From contig NC_031771.1 of assembly GCF_001522545.3 (NCBI RefSeq), positions 25,732,847 to 25,796,846 on the forward strand: DNA of 64,000 nucleotides. The letters run 5' to 3'. The notes under the pieces were generated by a model. The model was not told where the DNA came from and did not search any database. It saw only the letters and a program-made list of their open reading frames with translations. How positions within the stretch are numbered: position 1 is the stretch's first letter; each line of letters begins with the position of its first letter. Source of the stretch: Parus major (lineage: Eukaryota; Chordata; Aves; Passeriformes; Paridae). Made by a program: the position numbers and the translations under genes. Shown piece by piece: positions 12,793 through 24,664 of the stretch.

Positions 12793-13110
12793 TCACAGAA
12801 CCACAGAAAGGTTTGGGCTGGAAGAGACCTTAAAGACTATCCAGTTCCAACCTCTTGCCATGGGTAAGGACGCCACACACTAGATCAGGTTGATCAAAGC
12901 CACATCCAACTTAGCCTTGAACACTTCCATAGATGGAATATCTAGAGCTGAGAAGAACCTGTTTCAGTGCCTTACCACCTTCTGAATATGGATTTTTTTC
13001 CTAATATCTCATTTAAAGCTCTCTTAGTTTAAAACCATTACTACTTGTCCTATCACTATGTGCCCATCCAAAAGGTCCCTCCCATTCTTTTTTATGAGCC
13101 TACTTCAAGT
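12793..13110 (-). mobile_element. Outer CR1 LINE copy, 3' part (host of a nested CR1)
   Basis: The + strand reads TCACAGAACCACAGAAAGG, then GGCTGGAAGAGACC, CCATGGGTAAGGACGCC and CCTTGAACACTTCC. This is the reverse complement of a CR1 3' end, so the element is on the minus strand with its 3' terminus at 12793. It breaks at about 13110 and resumes near 13531. Confidence 0.88.
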
Positions 13111-13530
13111 ATCACAGAATTGACAGGATTGGAAGGGGCCTCTGGAGATCATCTAGTCAAACTCCCGTGCCAAGGCTGGTTCACCTCCGGTAGGTGATAC
13201 AGGAATTCCTCAAATTTGGTTTTTGAAGGTCTCCAGAGAGTAAGACTCCACCACCTCTGTTCTAGCGCTCTACCACACTCAACATAGAGAAGTTCTTCCT
13301 CATGTTCTTCCTCCTCCACCTCATGCTGAGGTGAAACTTCTTGTGTTTTAGTTTATGCCCATTGCTCCTCGTCCTGTTGCTGTGCACCACTGAAAAGAGT
13401 CTGGCACCATCCCCTCGGCATCTGCCTTTGACATATTCTTATGTATTAATGAGATTTTCTCCCAGTCTTTTCTTCTCTGGACTTAACAGGCCCAGCTCCT
13501 GCAGTCTTTCCTCATGAGAGATGCTCCCAA
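13111..13530 (-). mobile_element. Inner CR1 LINE copy, nested in the outer CR1
   Basis: A second 3' terminus (TCACAGAATTGACAGGATTG) starts at 13112, followed by GGCCTCTGGAGATCATCTAG, CTTCCTCATGTTC and GCCCATTGCTCCTCGTCC. It is on the minus strand, is 5'-truncated near GATGCTCCCAA, and belongs to a different subfamily from its host. Confidence 0.85.
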
Positions 13531-13640
13531 ATACTGGAAGGCCACAAGGTTTCCCCAGACCTTGTTCTCTTCTCCAGGCTGAACAACCTCAGCTTTCCCA
13601 GCTTCTCTTCAGAGAGGTGCTCCAGCCCACCTTGCAGCTT
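13531..13640 (-). mobile_element. Outer CR1 LINE copy, continuation
   Basis: TACTGGAAGGCCACAAGG, then TCTCCAGGCTGAACAACC and GAGAGGTGCTCCAGCCC, continue the outer CR1 exactly where it broke off at 13110 (CTACTTCAAGTA). The right boundary is approximate. It ends about 140 bp before the CpG island. Confidence 0.75.
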
Positions 13641-13827
13641 GTATCATTAGGGAACTACCTCTAATTTTCATTTGTAAGATCGGGATAGATTTAAAGTGGT
13701 ACTTCTGGCTCGCGGGTTTTCCATGTAGGCAGGCAGAGATGGGAGTAAGCTTTCTTAATTGCAGGGTTATTGTTTCCAAAGTCGGGCTCTATCCTCCGCA
13801 CCGTCTCCCGGCGGGCGCCCGCCCGGC

Positions 13828-13949
13828 NNNNNNNNNNNNNNNNNNNNNNNNNNNNNNNNNNNNNNNNNNNNNNNNNNNNNNNNNNNNNNNNNNNNNNNNN
13901 NNNNNNNNNNNNNNNNNNNNNNNNNNNNNNNNNNNNNNNNNNNNNNNNN
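13828..13949. other. Assembly gap (122 N) inside the CpG island
   Basis: A run of 122 undetermined bases sits in the most GC-rich part of the island. It is flanked by GC-only sequence (GGCGGGCGCCCGCC on the left, CCCGGCGGCCGG on the right), typical of sequencing dropout. Open frames reported across it are artefacts. Confidence 0.99.
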
Positions 13950-14149
13950 AACCCGGCGGCCGGTGCGGAGCTGGGGCCGCCCGCTGTGAGGGAGCGGGGG
14001 GGGGGGCCCGGGGCAAGATGCCCGCCCTGAAGGGACGGAGCCTTCGGGGCGGGCGACCGTGAGGGCGCTCCCGTCCGAGGGAGTAACGACGGCCCCGCCG
14101 TCCCGTCGCGGACGGCGATTTACCTGGGTGCCCACCTCCCTCCCTCTTT

Positions 14150-14261
14150 CCCTCCTTGTTTTTTTTCTTCCTTCCTTCCCGGAGCCGGTGGTTTCGGCGG
14201 AGAGGGAGTGGAGCCCGCCTGGCCCCTCCCCGGAGAAACTTTCCGCCGCCACCCGCGCCAG
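14150..14261 (+). other. FHIP1A: Candidate non-coding first exon of FHIP1A (5' boundary unknown)
   Basis: A good splice donor, CGCCAG|GTAGGG, follows 14261 within the CpG island. The sequence before it is GC-rich and preceded by a CTTCC-repeat pyrimidine tract that could hold the initiator. The start given here is approximate. It has no long coding frame of recognised function, so it would be 5'UTR. This is inference from position and donor quality only. Confidence 0.45.
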
Positions 14262-14458
14262 GTAGGGGCTGGTCCCGCTGGGGCGGGAGCCGTGAGGGGA
14301 CGGCGGCAGCTGGGACGGGTCCCGCACCCCGCACCGGGTTTCGGGGGTGTCGCGCCGCCGCTCGGCCTCGTCGGCGGGCGGGGCAGGCTGTCAGGACGGT
14401 GTCACCCCCGGCCGAGCAGCTGCCGTCTGCCGCATGGGCCGCCGCGGGCTGAGGGCAG

Positions 14459-14465
14459 TATATAG
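14459..14465 (+). promoter_or_regulatory. TATA-like element in the 3' part of the CpG island
   Basis: The sequence TATATAG lies in GC-rich surroundings, about 165 bases upstream of a strong splice donor. It is the only TATA-like motif in the island core. Confidence 0.3.
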
Positions 14466-14489
14466 GTCAGTGGAAGTAATGCCCGCCTA

Positions 14490-14628
14490 ATCCCCTTTAT
14501 CTTTTTTGGCTCGGCTTTTCCGCTGCTGGTTTGTAGGGCGACCCTTGGGCAGCGTTGGTCGCAAACTTCTTCTGGGGGAGAGAGGACCCAGGCTTCTCGC
14601 AGGGCTGTGTGAACGGGCGAGTGCCGAG
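14490..14628 (+). other. Candidate alternative non-coding first exon with upstream TATA-like element
   Basis: A strong donor, GCCGAG|GTGAGAG, follows 14628. A TATATAG element lies at 14459-14465, placing a start about 25-30 bases later near 14490. Together they could define a TATA-driven alternative leader exon on the 3' shoulder of the island. No transcript evidence is available here, and the start is an estimate. Confidence 0.3.
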
Positions 14629-17526
14629 GTGAGAGCATGGGATACGCGCTTTTATTTTCCGGAAGGCTTTTCCTCCCAAGTGCGACGCCTGACGGAGTGC
14701 CAGGTATTCCTGCGTAGGGCTGTCACCCGCGTGACCCTCTGCATGTGTGCTCACTTTGGGTTCGGACTTCTGTTTTAACAGGTTAGTTAACACTGATTAT
14801 TTCTTTCTCCTCGCGTCACTCGCCGAATCACCGAAGGCTGTTTTGGCGTTTGCTGTGGATGCCAGAGGAAAGTAGAGGTCTCGGCAACTTCGGGGCCCGG
14901 GTAACGGGAGAAGGCAGTGTTCCCTGACAAAGTGATTGCTGTGTTGCTCTCTCTGACCTTTAAGGAACTATTAGCAAGGTCATGTGAACCTTTCTGTTGC
15001 ACAAGGGTGTAGGTAGCAGCTGGGCATGGCTGAATTGCTCCATGTGGACAAATACATAGGTGCTGGCAGATGCCCACTGTCTGCTAAGTTGTCGTACGTA
15101 AGGCGAGCCTTGCCAGTATAGGAGTTTGCCAGGTTGGGGCATGTGGTTTCTTGTAACTGAGAAAGGCTAAGGCATACTTGATGGTATTTGGAGATTTTTA
15201 TTTCAGTCTGATTTTTCTCTTCCGTTGGCTGTTTGATTGGTTTTGTGATTAGCATTAACATATCTCATACAATGACGATAAGAAGAAAAAATGCATAAAA
15301 ATGACTGTATAATTTTGTATGCCACCCTATTACTTGTGACTGAACTAAATGTGATTTCAGAATCTGCCAGTGCCCTCTCTGCCTAGGTATTTTCTGTTGA
15401 TCTATATGAAACTGATACTGTGCAAGAGTTTATAGTTGCCTTTTCCTTTAGTACAACAGTGCTTTTATTCTCCCATATAGCAGTAAGAAGGATCTAGGGC
15501 CTCATCCTAGTGGGGAAGCATGAGGTTTTAATTTTGTTTTCATTTTCGGAGAGAAGAGGTAGTGATAATAAATTGTCCATTCAAAGAGCTCTCTCATAGA
15601 CCAAAAAGGTAATAAGTAGTGTTAGGTTGTGCAGTATAGACCCATGTCTCTGCCCATGTGCTTTATTTATATTGTAATTTCTAGAAGTAAACATTTTGGA
15701 AGAAGTGTTGATTGGAAAGATTTGTTATACCTGAATGAATGATGTCAAATTACAGTTTTCACGTTATCTGTGGTGCTTTACTTCTGCTGGGGTATATATG
15801 TACAAGAGTCTACCTGATCTGAAACTAATCTAAGAATTAGAACCTAATACTGTAATTCGTTTCTTCCTCTCTTGCTCTGCTTTAATGAACATGGAAGGCA
15901 AAGGGAGAAGGACAAGAAAAAAGACAGAAAAATTTACAATCTGTAAGGTGAAGTGTAAATAATTGTAGAGGGCAGGATTGTACCAGTGAGATACTGATGT
16001 GAGGATGGCACTGTTGAAACTCATGGAACATCCAGATACCTTTTCCTCTTACCTGTCTCAATCAAAACAAATGTTTTCAATTGACTTTTGCTAACAGTTG
16101 TTTTAGTCTGTTAATTGACCCATGGTGATTGACAATATGTACTTTGAAAAGGAAGTGAATCCTATTAGAACAATGAAAAATGTGTGGGCAAAGCGTGGAA
16201 GAAACTTAGCTTTATGTACATAGTTCCCTTTTTTCTTTTTTAACCTTTACTGTGTGTAAACTGTATGGTGGTGCTGGTAAAAACTGGATTGTCCTCTGTG
16301 AGGGTTTTGGCTTTGAGTTGTTTTTCTTGTTTTATTTTTGTAGTTTTATTCCCCTAAATAGGATACAAACCTTCATAGAATATGAAGCCAAGACAATCAA
16401 AACTGGAGAAACTGCTGCTAATGTGGTTTTGCTTGATCCTGGCATGAAACTGAGTTTTAGAAATTTATAGCTATGTTTTCTCTTCAAAAAGATCATAATG
16501 ATGCATTGATACCTGTCAAGCTTAAGTCTTGAGATTTACAGACTCTCAGTACTATCTGAAGCATCAGTTTCTCTGTTAAATTGTACATTGTAGGATTAAG
16601 ATTACTTTGATATGCATCGTTTTAAGACTTCTTTTTAACAAAGAATTTATTCATAAGTGCTGCTGTTGCTCCTTGCATATCTTTATTTATTATATATGGA
16701 TGCTGCTTTTTGATGTCTGCAGAGGGTTTCATTGCATAGATCTCCAAATTTTAATTAGTTTGATGGGAATCTTGTTTAGTTCTATAATGTTTGAGTAGCA
16801 TACTTGACTCCAAAGATGCAGTTCTCCACATCCTGATCTGATGTTACTGATGTGAGCAGTAGTTTCCCTCAGACATGAGAAAGATGTGTTCTCACTCTCT
16901 CTGTCCCATAGCATGTTTAGTGTAGTTGGTATGTTCATGGTGTTTATGTGCTGCTGAGCACAAGACTTTTTTGACCTCTCGTTCCAGTCATCATTTTTGT
17001 TAACAAATTTATATTTTAGTTTACAGACAAACACTCAGGCTGTTCTACTCAGACATGCTGGCTTGGCATTGTTACCTTACTTACGGTCACTTCTCAGCCT
17101 AATGGGATAGGTCAGTTTTATGTTAAATAGCTGCCACCCCAACAAAATAGTCATGTGCTGTATCTGCATCAGAATAAGCACCAGGAAAGAGGACATCAAG
17201 GAAGGCTCTTAGCAGAATAGTGCTTTTGTGTGCGTTTCAGGTAATGCAATGCACAACAGCAGATGCCTGTATTTTTGGTATGTTGTGGTTGCACTTTTAA
17301 TGCTCTGATAATATTGAGTAGAGACAAGAAACCTTGGGGTGCTTCCAGAAGAGACTACAAAGGTCTACACTAGTCAAAAGTTGGGGTATAAATGACCTAG
17401 AAATTCTGATTTTTTTTTTCAGTTGTTTTTGCAATACATTATAGTGGCCTAATAAAGACTTGTAAGTAGATGCAGGTATGGCTGCTCTGTAAGGATGTCT
17501 GCATTTTTAAAAACTCATGCAAACAG

Positions 17527-17579
17527 CTTTCTGGAATTTCATTAGAAAGCCTGAGCTTTCTGTAGAGTAAAACTGGTGA
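17527..17579 (+). repeat. Dispersed repeat copy B (partner at 11159-11226)
   Basis: Shares the 22-base block (17527-17548) and the AGTAAAACTGGTGA block (17566-17579) with copy A, with a spacer 15 bases shorter. It lies about 100 bases before a CR1 copy. Confidence 0.6.
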
Positions 17580-17679
17580 AAAAACAGTTCCTTTTCCTGA
17601 TCTGATTAATTTATTTAGAAAATAGAGCTAGGATTTCATTTCGTCATGGGTAGTAGGTCAGCTAGACCTGGACCAAGCT

Positions 17680-18190
17680 GCTGAGGCTGCATCTCAGGTC
17701 CTGGGTCCAGTTCTAGGCCCCTCACAAGGACGTTGAGATTCTCGAGCGTGTCCAGAGAAGGACAGTGAAGCTTGTGAGGAGTTTAGAGAGTGAGTCCTGG
17801 GAGGGGTGGCTGAGGGATCAGGCAGTGTGTAACCTGGAGAAAAGAAGGCTCAGGGGAGACCTCATCACTCTTACAACTGCCTGAAAGGAGCTTGTAACCA
17901 GGCGGGTGTTATCTCTTCTCCCAGGCAACCAGTAACAGAAGAAATGGCTTCAAGCTGTGCCAGAGGAGGTTCAGGCTGGACATCAGGAAGAATTTCTTCT
18001 CTTTAGAGGTGGTTAAGCATTGGCAGGGGCTGCACAGGGAAGGGATGGAGCCACCATCCCTGTGAGTGTTCAGGAACTGAGAGCATGTGGCATTTGATGC
18101 TATGGTTTAGTTGCCACGGTGGTGTTCAGTCACAGGTTGGACTTGCTGATCTTGAAGGTCTTTTCCAGCCTTAATAATTCTGTGATTCTG
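17680..18190 (+). mobile_element. CR1 LINE 3' fragment
   Basis: Sense-strand CR1 3' region: GTCCAGTTCTAGGCCCCTC, GAGCGTGTCCAGAGAAGGAC, CAGGGGAGACCTCATC, GGCTGGACATCAGGAAGAAT, then GGTTGGACTTGCTGATCTTG and the terminal AATAATTCTGTGATTCTG. It is 5'-truncated and full of indels, so not coding. The left edge is approximate. Confidence 0.88.
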
Positions 18191-21100
18191 TTGAATGAAA
18201 AAAAACAGTTTTGAATGCCCTTGTGAATGTGTACAATAAGTGCTTCTGGCTTAATATCGCTCCATTGTAATAGATGTGTACACACACCAGTACATTTTAA
18301 AGAGTCAGCTTTAACTGTGGAGTTGCTGTGAAGGTAAGGAAGCACTCACCAGCTGAAGTTAGTGTTTTGAACATTGAGAAGCTTTGGGAATGCATCTTCC
18401 CTTACTTTCTGTTGTAGGCATTGATCATGAGACTTCCTATTAGTACAGGTGGGTATCTCTCAGTCAAGGACTCAGTGATGGTATGTTAAGAATGCTTTGT
18501 GTGTTAAACCATGTGGCCAAAAAATTCTGGTCTAAGGTGATCCTGAAGGGCATATCCAGGTGAGGCAATTCCATGTGGAATTGAAACAGAGCAGGTAAGA
18601 TAAGAGCTGGTGAGAGTAATGAGAGGCTTAAGGCATGTGAAGACCTAATCTGTGTTACCTATGGTATCAAGTGGGATTACTTTTAATTTGCAAAGGAAAG
18701 TTTGGAAACATGACACAAGCATAGCTGTCTGCATGCAGGAGGCCCAGCATGTAGCTGGGATTTTGACTCGCGTAGCACCTTTTTCTAGCAATTGGAAAAT
18801 TGCCCTGAAATTTTTTCTGTTTCAAACTGTGGTGCCTTCCCATGGTGGTGAGTTACTGGGAAATCAATGACTTCTTTATCTTTTTCTTTTCTTTACAAAG
18901 AAAAAGGTCAAATTTTGATGCAGTACTGAATTGCCTATGTGTACAGTAATGTTTGACTGTGACAGTTAATTCTGATCTAAACATAATGAGCATGGTGTTA
19001 CCTACTTTTTGTGTGAGAACATATATAACATAGCTAGATTAGTGCTAAAAGTACAAGGCAAATTCTTATCATGTAGTTTTTGCCATTTAACTTTAGAAGC
19101 ACAGTCAAATATTTTCTCCCCTTGTACCTCTACTGTAGTCTTCAAGCATATGACAGACATGGTTTTGTTTATTTAAACATTTGCATGCTTTTGAAGAACT
19201 TGTCTTTTTTTTTAATTTTAAGACAGGAAAGCTATGTGGTAATAAAAATGAGCTAGATTCTTTGTGTTAATAACTTATTACTGAAAGACAATTGTGCCCA
19301 TTGTCCTTCTGATTCTAGCTCATTTTTGCAAGTTGCCTGTATTGTACATTGGTGAAGGGCAGGATTTCTTTCTGTGAAAATTTTTATATAAGAAGACTAT
19401 TCTAGCAGTAGTGGAGTTTGCCTGCAGAACTGATCAAATGATGACCTCGAACAAGCTCACAGTTGGAAGGATTTCCTAGTGCATGTGAAAAAAATAAAAC
19501 TTTTAAAGTATTGACAGTCTTTATATTCCAGTAAATCTTTGGATTATAACTTGAATTTAGCTGTTGGCTAACAGTTGAAGAGGTAACTTAATGAAGAATC
19601 AATCCCCATTTGCATTCACAAAATCTTTTGTTAAACCTCAGATACCCCTGAGCAGGAGGGAAGAGAATATTACATTTTTGAGTTAGTTTTATTAACAATT
19701 AACAGTTAATATTATTGTAATAGCTAAATTATTTTCAGATGTTTATGTTTTTTACACACTAGTCAGAGAGCTGTAGTTAAAAAGTTGTTACTCTGCAGCC
19801 AAGTCCAAAAAATAGCATGGGCTGTTACTGAATTGTGTTAACTCATTTTGCTGTGGCAGGCTCCTGCCCTAGTGCAGCAAACCTGAGAGGGAGACATAAC
19901 TTGGGTTTCTGCTTCATCACTGTACTGGCATTACATTGATGAGTGTTTTTGTAAGCATACCTTAAGTATGTCTAGCTTAAACATACAAGGGAGTAGGGAG
20001 GTGTGCCTTTCATAATTACAAGTTGAAGGTGGAACATCAGTAAGTTGCTACACTAGGCCCAAGGCTCTTAGTAAACACAACTGTGCTGCTTCCTCTTTGC
20101 ACGTTTGTGGTGTTTTTACACTTCACTTGCGGCATAAATATGTTTTAGTTCAGTGTTATGAATTCTGTATTCCTGTAAGAAAAGTTACGGAAGTCAAAAG
20201 TTTATCTCCCCTTTTGAGGAACTCGCTGATTTCCAGTGCTGGACTTTGCAAGAAGTGCATACCCCGAACCACAGCGTGATGTGGATTTGTTTTGGAAGCG
20301 AGGGCTCTGTTCCTCTCTGTGAGTGGAATTAGAATTGTGCTGGTTTCTCTGCCATGTGTGCCTTACCAAGGTAAAAGTGAAAACAGGTGCTAAGCAGCCA
20401 AAAATTTTACAGCAAACCATAAAGATCTTCAGAAAAGTGTATGTTTCTCCATTTTTTTCTTTTTTTTTTTTTTGGTTCTGATGTTGTTCTCAAATCACCC
20501 AAAGTCCTTGGAGTAACTTTAGTATGGATTGGGATTTTTTTTTTTCTTTTTTTCTTTTAATTGGCAATTTTGCCATTCAGTACACGGAAGCAGAGAACAC
20601 ATAAGAACACATAGTCAGCAATAGGTGTAACAGGATAATTTCCTTTCTGAATTGCTGACTTGCATTAAGATTAATTATGCTTGCCTGCTTGGAGTGGTTT
20701 CACGTAAACAATTAGAAAGTTCTTTATCAGCTTCTTGAAACATATTCATAGGATGAGAAGCCTGTGAAGTGAGAGTACATTTTGAATGGAGGAAAAGCAT
20801 GGAGGGCAGAAACTGATTTGCCTTTGCAATGATTCTGTTCTTAATAATTTAGTCCCAGTAGTGTGAACAACACTAAAAGGTATTTCCCTAAACTTGCTGC
20901 CAGATAAGACTGAGGTTTTTATGGCTGTCAGTGGTTGCATCTGCTTTCAGCATATTTTGTTGGCATGATTTTTACAGATGTGATGTTTGCCAGCAGCAGC
21001 TCAGTGCTTATGCGTTCCTGACTTGATAGTGTTGATAAAAGCAGAACACAAAAGTAGAATTGAGATTATTTTTAAAAATTTCCTTCAGCTAGATAGTTTG

Positions 21101-21935
21101 TTTTGTTTGGATGCCATTGGAATCCTTGGACTCGGAGAACTTTTTTTTCTTCTTGCAAGAACCTTTACTGTTGGAAAAAATAAAATTAAATGTTCAGAGA
21201 GCAACAACTAAGGCAGTTTAGAAGACTCTGCATTTATAATCCATGCTTATTTACAAATTATATCTTCTGCTAGTAGTTTTTTTAGCAACTTACATTCAAT
21301 AGCTGAAATGCTACTGTTTGGTTTTAAAGTAGCAGCAAGTGACGAGGATAAAATTTCATTGTATTGGCAGCAAAGCACATTCTCTTACTAGTGTACATTT
21401 GTTTTGCAAACATTTAAAGTAACAACAGTTCAGATTTAAAAGAGGCATCAAATCAACAGCAGCATTTCAGGAGCATTTGGCATTGGGCTCAGTGTCAGGA
21501 GACAATGTGGTCTAAGCAGTTATAATTCAAGGTACATTTAAATATTCTGAGATAAAAATATGATTTATTGAGAAGCAGGAATATTGGAATTTGTGGCTTA
21601 TGCTAATGCAGAAATTGAAACTATTCTTCCACAGGGGGAAAATATCAAAAGTTGTGAGAGGCTGGCTTGGCTAATAGTGAGCTCTTCCACATCAAACACA
21701 AAGAGGGAAAGGAATACCCAGCTGGATTGCCAAGGACAAGTGTAAAAATAAAACACACACATATATAATTAAGATGCAGTATTCAGAATGGCCCAACTCA
21801 AAGAATGATAAATCATTATAGAAATATAAAGTTAGTAAAAACAAAGAGGAGTTTTACTCCTGTTTGACAAATGGAGCTGTGGACAGATAATACATAGCAG
21901 GCTGAGGTATTTTTTTGTTTGTTTCTTCACCTCAG

Positions 21936-22037
21936 GTCTAATAAAAGATACTGAGACTTGGAGGTGAACATGATGTCCAAGGCAAGTGCTAAAACCCTAA
22001 GCTGGTGTGAGGAAAGAGTGAGTTTTAGAGCAGTTAG
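21936..22037 (+). other. Weaker candidate cassette exon (102 nt)
   Basis: A T-rich acceptor ending in CTTCACCTCAG (to 21935) and a donor TTAG|GTAAGT after 22037 frame 102 nt. A frame from ATGATG at about 21970 stays open to the donor. There is no recognised peptide. The support is splice-site pattern only. Confidence 0.2.
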
Positions 22038-23074
22038 GTAAGTTTAAGTTTCAAGTGTTTACAAAAACACTGTTGAAAGGGTAAGGGCTGGCTGATGTAA
22101 TCCTTGAGCTGCTGCAGTTACTTAACTCATGGAGGGTACGTGTAATACTGTGCCACTGAGAAGAGGGGTTGTAGTGTCTGTCTGTACGGGTGTCAGGGGC
22201 AAGGGGCAAGTGGAAATGAGCAACTGTAGACTCAGTTGTTTATTTGTTCTAGTGTATTAGGAATTAAACCCTCCCAAAGCAGTAGAAGATGACAAAACCC
22301 CCAAAAACAGTAGTCCATATGATTCTGTTTTTAATATTAACACCGCTAGGCTGATAGAATTTATCTTTCCAAAATGCTAACAGAAGAGGAGTAGTAGATC
22401 TCTGGTAGCTTGACTCTGTGATAGAAACTGTCAACATTTCATTCTTATTAAAGAATGTCTGGGGAAATTGACTGTGGGCAAGTTCTAAACTGCTTGAAAA
22501 ACATTGTTTTCCCTAGGAATGGAGTCATGAAGTAGTGTTCTTGTTAGGGGTGAGAGGTTTGTTTTAGATACATACATAAAGGATTTTTATATTTTAGTAG
22601 ACAACAAAAATAACAGAAGTCAATGTTGCTATGGAATTGTAAAATTAGAGAATGTCATATGAAGATACTGTCCAAAAATGATTGAATTCTGCTCTTAGAA
22701 GGTTTTGGGTTATTTTAAATAGAGCTGGTTCTTAGGTTGGGATTGAAGTTTGCATTGCAAAACCCTATAGCACAGTTCCTTATTTCAAACACAGCAAGGC
22801 TTGTTTAAAGTAATTCCTGGTTGATGGGAGCAATTGGAGAAGGCCAGAAGGACCAAATGCTTCTCCCTGAGGAATGCTTCAGTTAACCTTAAGGACCTTT
22901 CCAGTTCTTATTGTGGGATCCTGTGTCTGCATCACATATGTGTAAATAGAATTATGTTCTACAAGTTACATGAAGTAATCTTTCCAGCCAATATTGATGT
23001 AGTGTTATGTTTTGAAGATGGAATTCATTATAATTAATTTAAAAGGAAAAAAAGAAGGTAATATGAACCCACTG

Positions 23075-23412
23075 TAGGGAGTCTGGAGAAGAGCAGTAAG
23101 AATACCTGGATATCTGGAGGAATGACTGAATGAACTGGGAGCTATTATTTTAGCTTCAAAGAAGTGAAGAAGATAGTGGAAAACTGAGAAAGTGAGGGTT
23201 TGTCTAAGTGTATGAGATAAATATGTTTTTCAAAGTGATCTGGTTTTTTCCTTACTTGGTAAGACATTGTTGCATTAGAATATATTACCAGGAAAAGTTG
23301 TGTATGATTTTAAGAACGAGTAAGGAAAGCAGTTGTGAGTTGTGACAGGAACATGATGTTATCATGGCACAGGGGGAAGGACTAGATGACTTTGAGGTGA
23401 TTTTTTTTATCC
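23075..23412 (+). mobile_element. Ancient CR1/L3-like LINE remnant
   Basis: Degraded but ordered matches to the 3' region of an old CR1-clade element: GTCTGGAGAAGAGCAGTAAG, TTTAAGAACGAGTAAGGAAA, and near the end GGACTAGATGACTTTGAGG. It is much more diverged than the other CR1 copies here, so probably an old insertion. Confidence 0.5.
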
Positions 23413-24647
23413 TTTGAGGGCGAAAAGGAGATGGGTACTGTGGTACAGCACAATGTGTAAAATCCAGGGAGAGCATAGTACTGAGAATTCATTTTCTTGG
23501 TACCACTACTCTTACATTACAACTCACAAGGAGGATCCAGAATATATAAAAACATTATGCCTCTTTCTCTGGGTTTTTTTTTCCCCTCTTTTCACCTGGA
23601 GGAGATGAGGGACACTTGTGACTTCACAGTGCTGTGGCTGTTGAAAACTAGCTAGAACTCCCTGTTAGAGGTAGCAATCTCTAAAAAATGACTGTGAGCA
23701 TGGCCATACCCAAACTGGCTCTGCAGGAGAAAATCCTAGAAGAGGGAGTGCAAGGAAATGTGATGTGAAGATGGCTGGATTAGCTTTGGAAACAATTTTG
23801 TCATATTTGTGTGGTGTTGCATCCAAGCCACTGGGGTTTTACTGCTTCCAGACCTGTGCAAGTCTGCTCTCTGCCACACAGACTTAATCAGCTTGTACTA
23901 GTGAAAATTTGGAAAACTCTTTCATATAATCTGCTGTATGTTGTAAACAACCCTCTATTGTGCTGCCCTTGTAGCCTGTGTTTACTTGAATAAACTAATT
24001 CTTCTTTAATTATTTGTCCAGTTACAGCCCAAAACAGAAAGAGGCTCTTCATATTTCTTGTCCAAATGGTAGGGATAACAGCAGTGACATTAAACAAAGG
24101 TTTTAATTTCAGCCGCATGTTATTGGACAAAACTGTGAATAGCAGAAGGAAAGCAAAGATTTGAGGAAGTCCTGCAGTGTCAACTGATCTTTAAATCAAA
24201 AGAAAATAGGCACATTTTTATGTAAAATTAGCAGTTTAGAAGATTTCTGGTTTGTTATTCACAGAGGGAGATTTCCCAGGAGGTATCACCTCTATGATGT
24301 GTTTGTTATCTTAATTAATGCACATATGAAACCGGAATGTACTTACCTCGTAATGTTTTAAAGTCCATCTGCTTTTTTGAATGGCATCTGTTGGTACTGG
24401 GAGTTTGTATTGATTCATATATCTGTGTACTATGGTTTCTAGGATTATTTTCTTGGGCTCTCACATGAAGGGGAAAGATAAGGAAAGCAATTTGAATTTC
24501 CCAAACCACAAAGCTATGCATCTTTCATAATATCCAGCTTGGGTAGTGGTGTAGGTTAAGATGCATGGGATGCGATACAGTCTCTAAGGACAACTTTCCT
24601 CTCAAATAACATGCAGTATAACCCTGAGCTCAAAATTAATTGTGTTT

Positions 24648-24664
24648 AAAAAAAAAAAAAAAAA
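24648..24664. repeat. Poly-A tract (17 nt)
   Basis: Seventeen consecutive A. No retrogene or SINE body precedes it that I recognise. Confidence 0.9.

Larger units (their letters stand above)
13780..14900 (+). promoter_or_regulatory. FHIP1A: CpG island promoter, probably of FHIP1A
   Basis: The core at about 13785-14450 is very GC- and CpG-rich in an otherwise AT-rich window, with a weaker CpG-rich shoulder to about 14900. It contains GC-box-like motifs (GGGGCGGGC near 14047, GGGCGGGGC near 14372), an ETS-like core TTCCGGAAG near 14657, and a pyrimidine tract at about 14136-14180 of the kind seen at initiators. It is the only CpG island here and lies on the 5' side of FHIP1A with consistent strand and good donors, so I infer it is that gene's promoter. 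Such islands often fire in both directions, so an upstream antisense transcript is possible. The exact start site cannot be read from the sequence, and the core is broken by an assembly gap. Confidence 0.7.

Noticed and set aside
13739..14334. Several long open frames across the CpG island, on both strands
   Set aside because: They run through 122 undetermined bases and owe their length to GC-rich, stop-poor sequence. None resembles a known protein.
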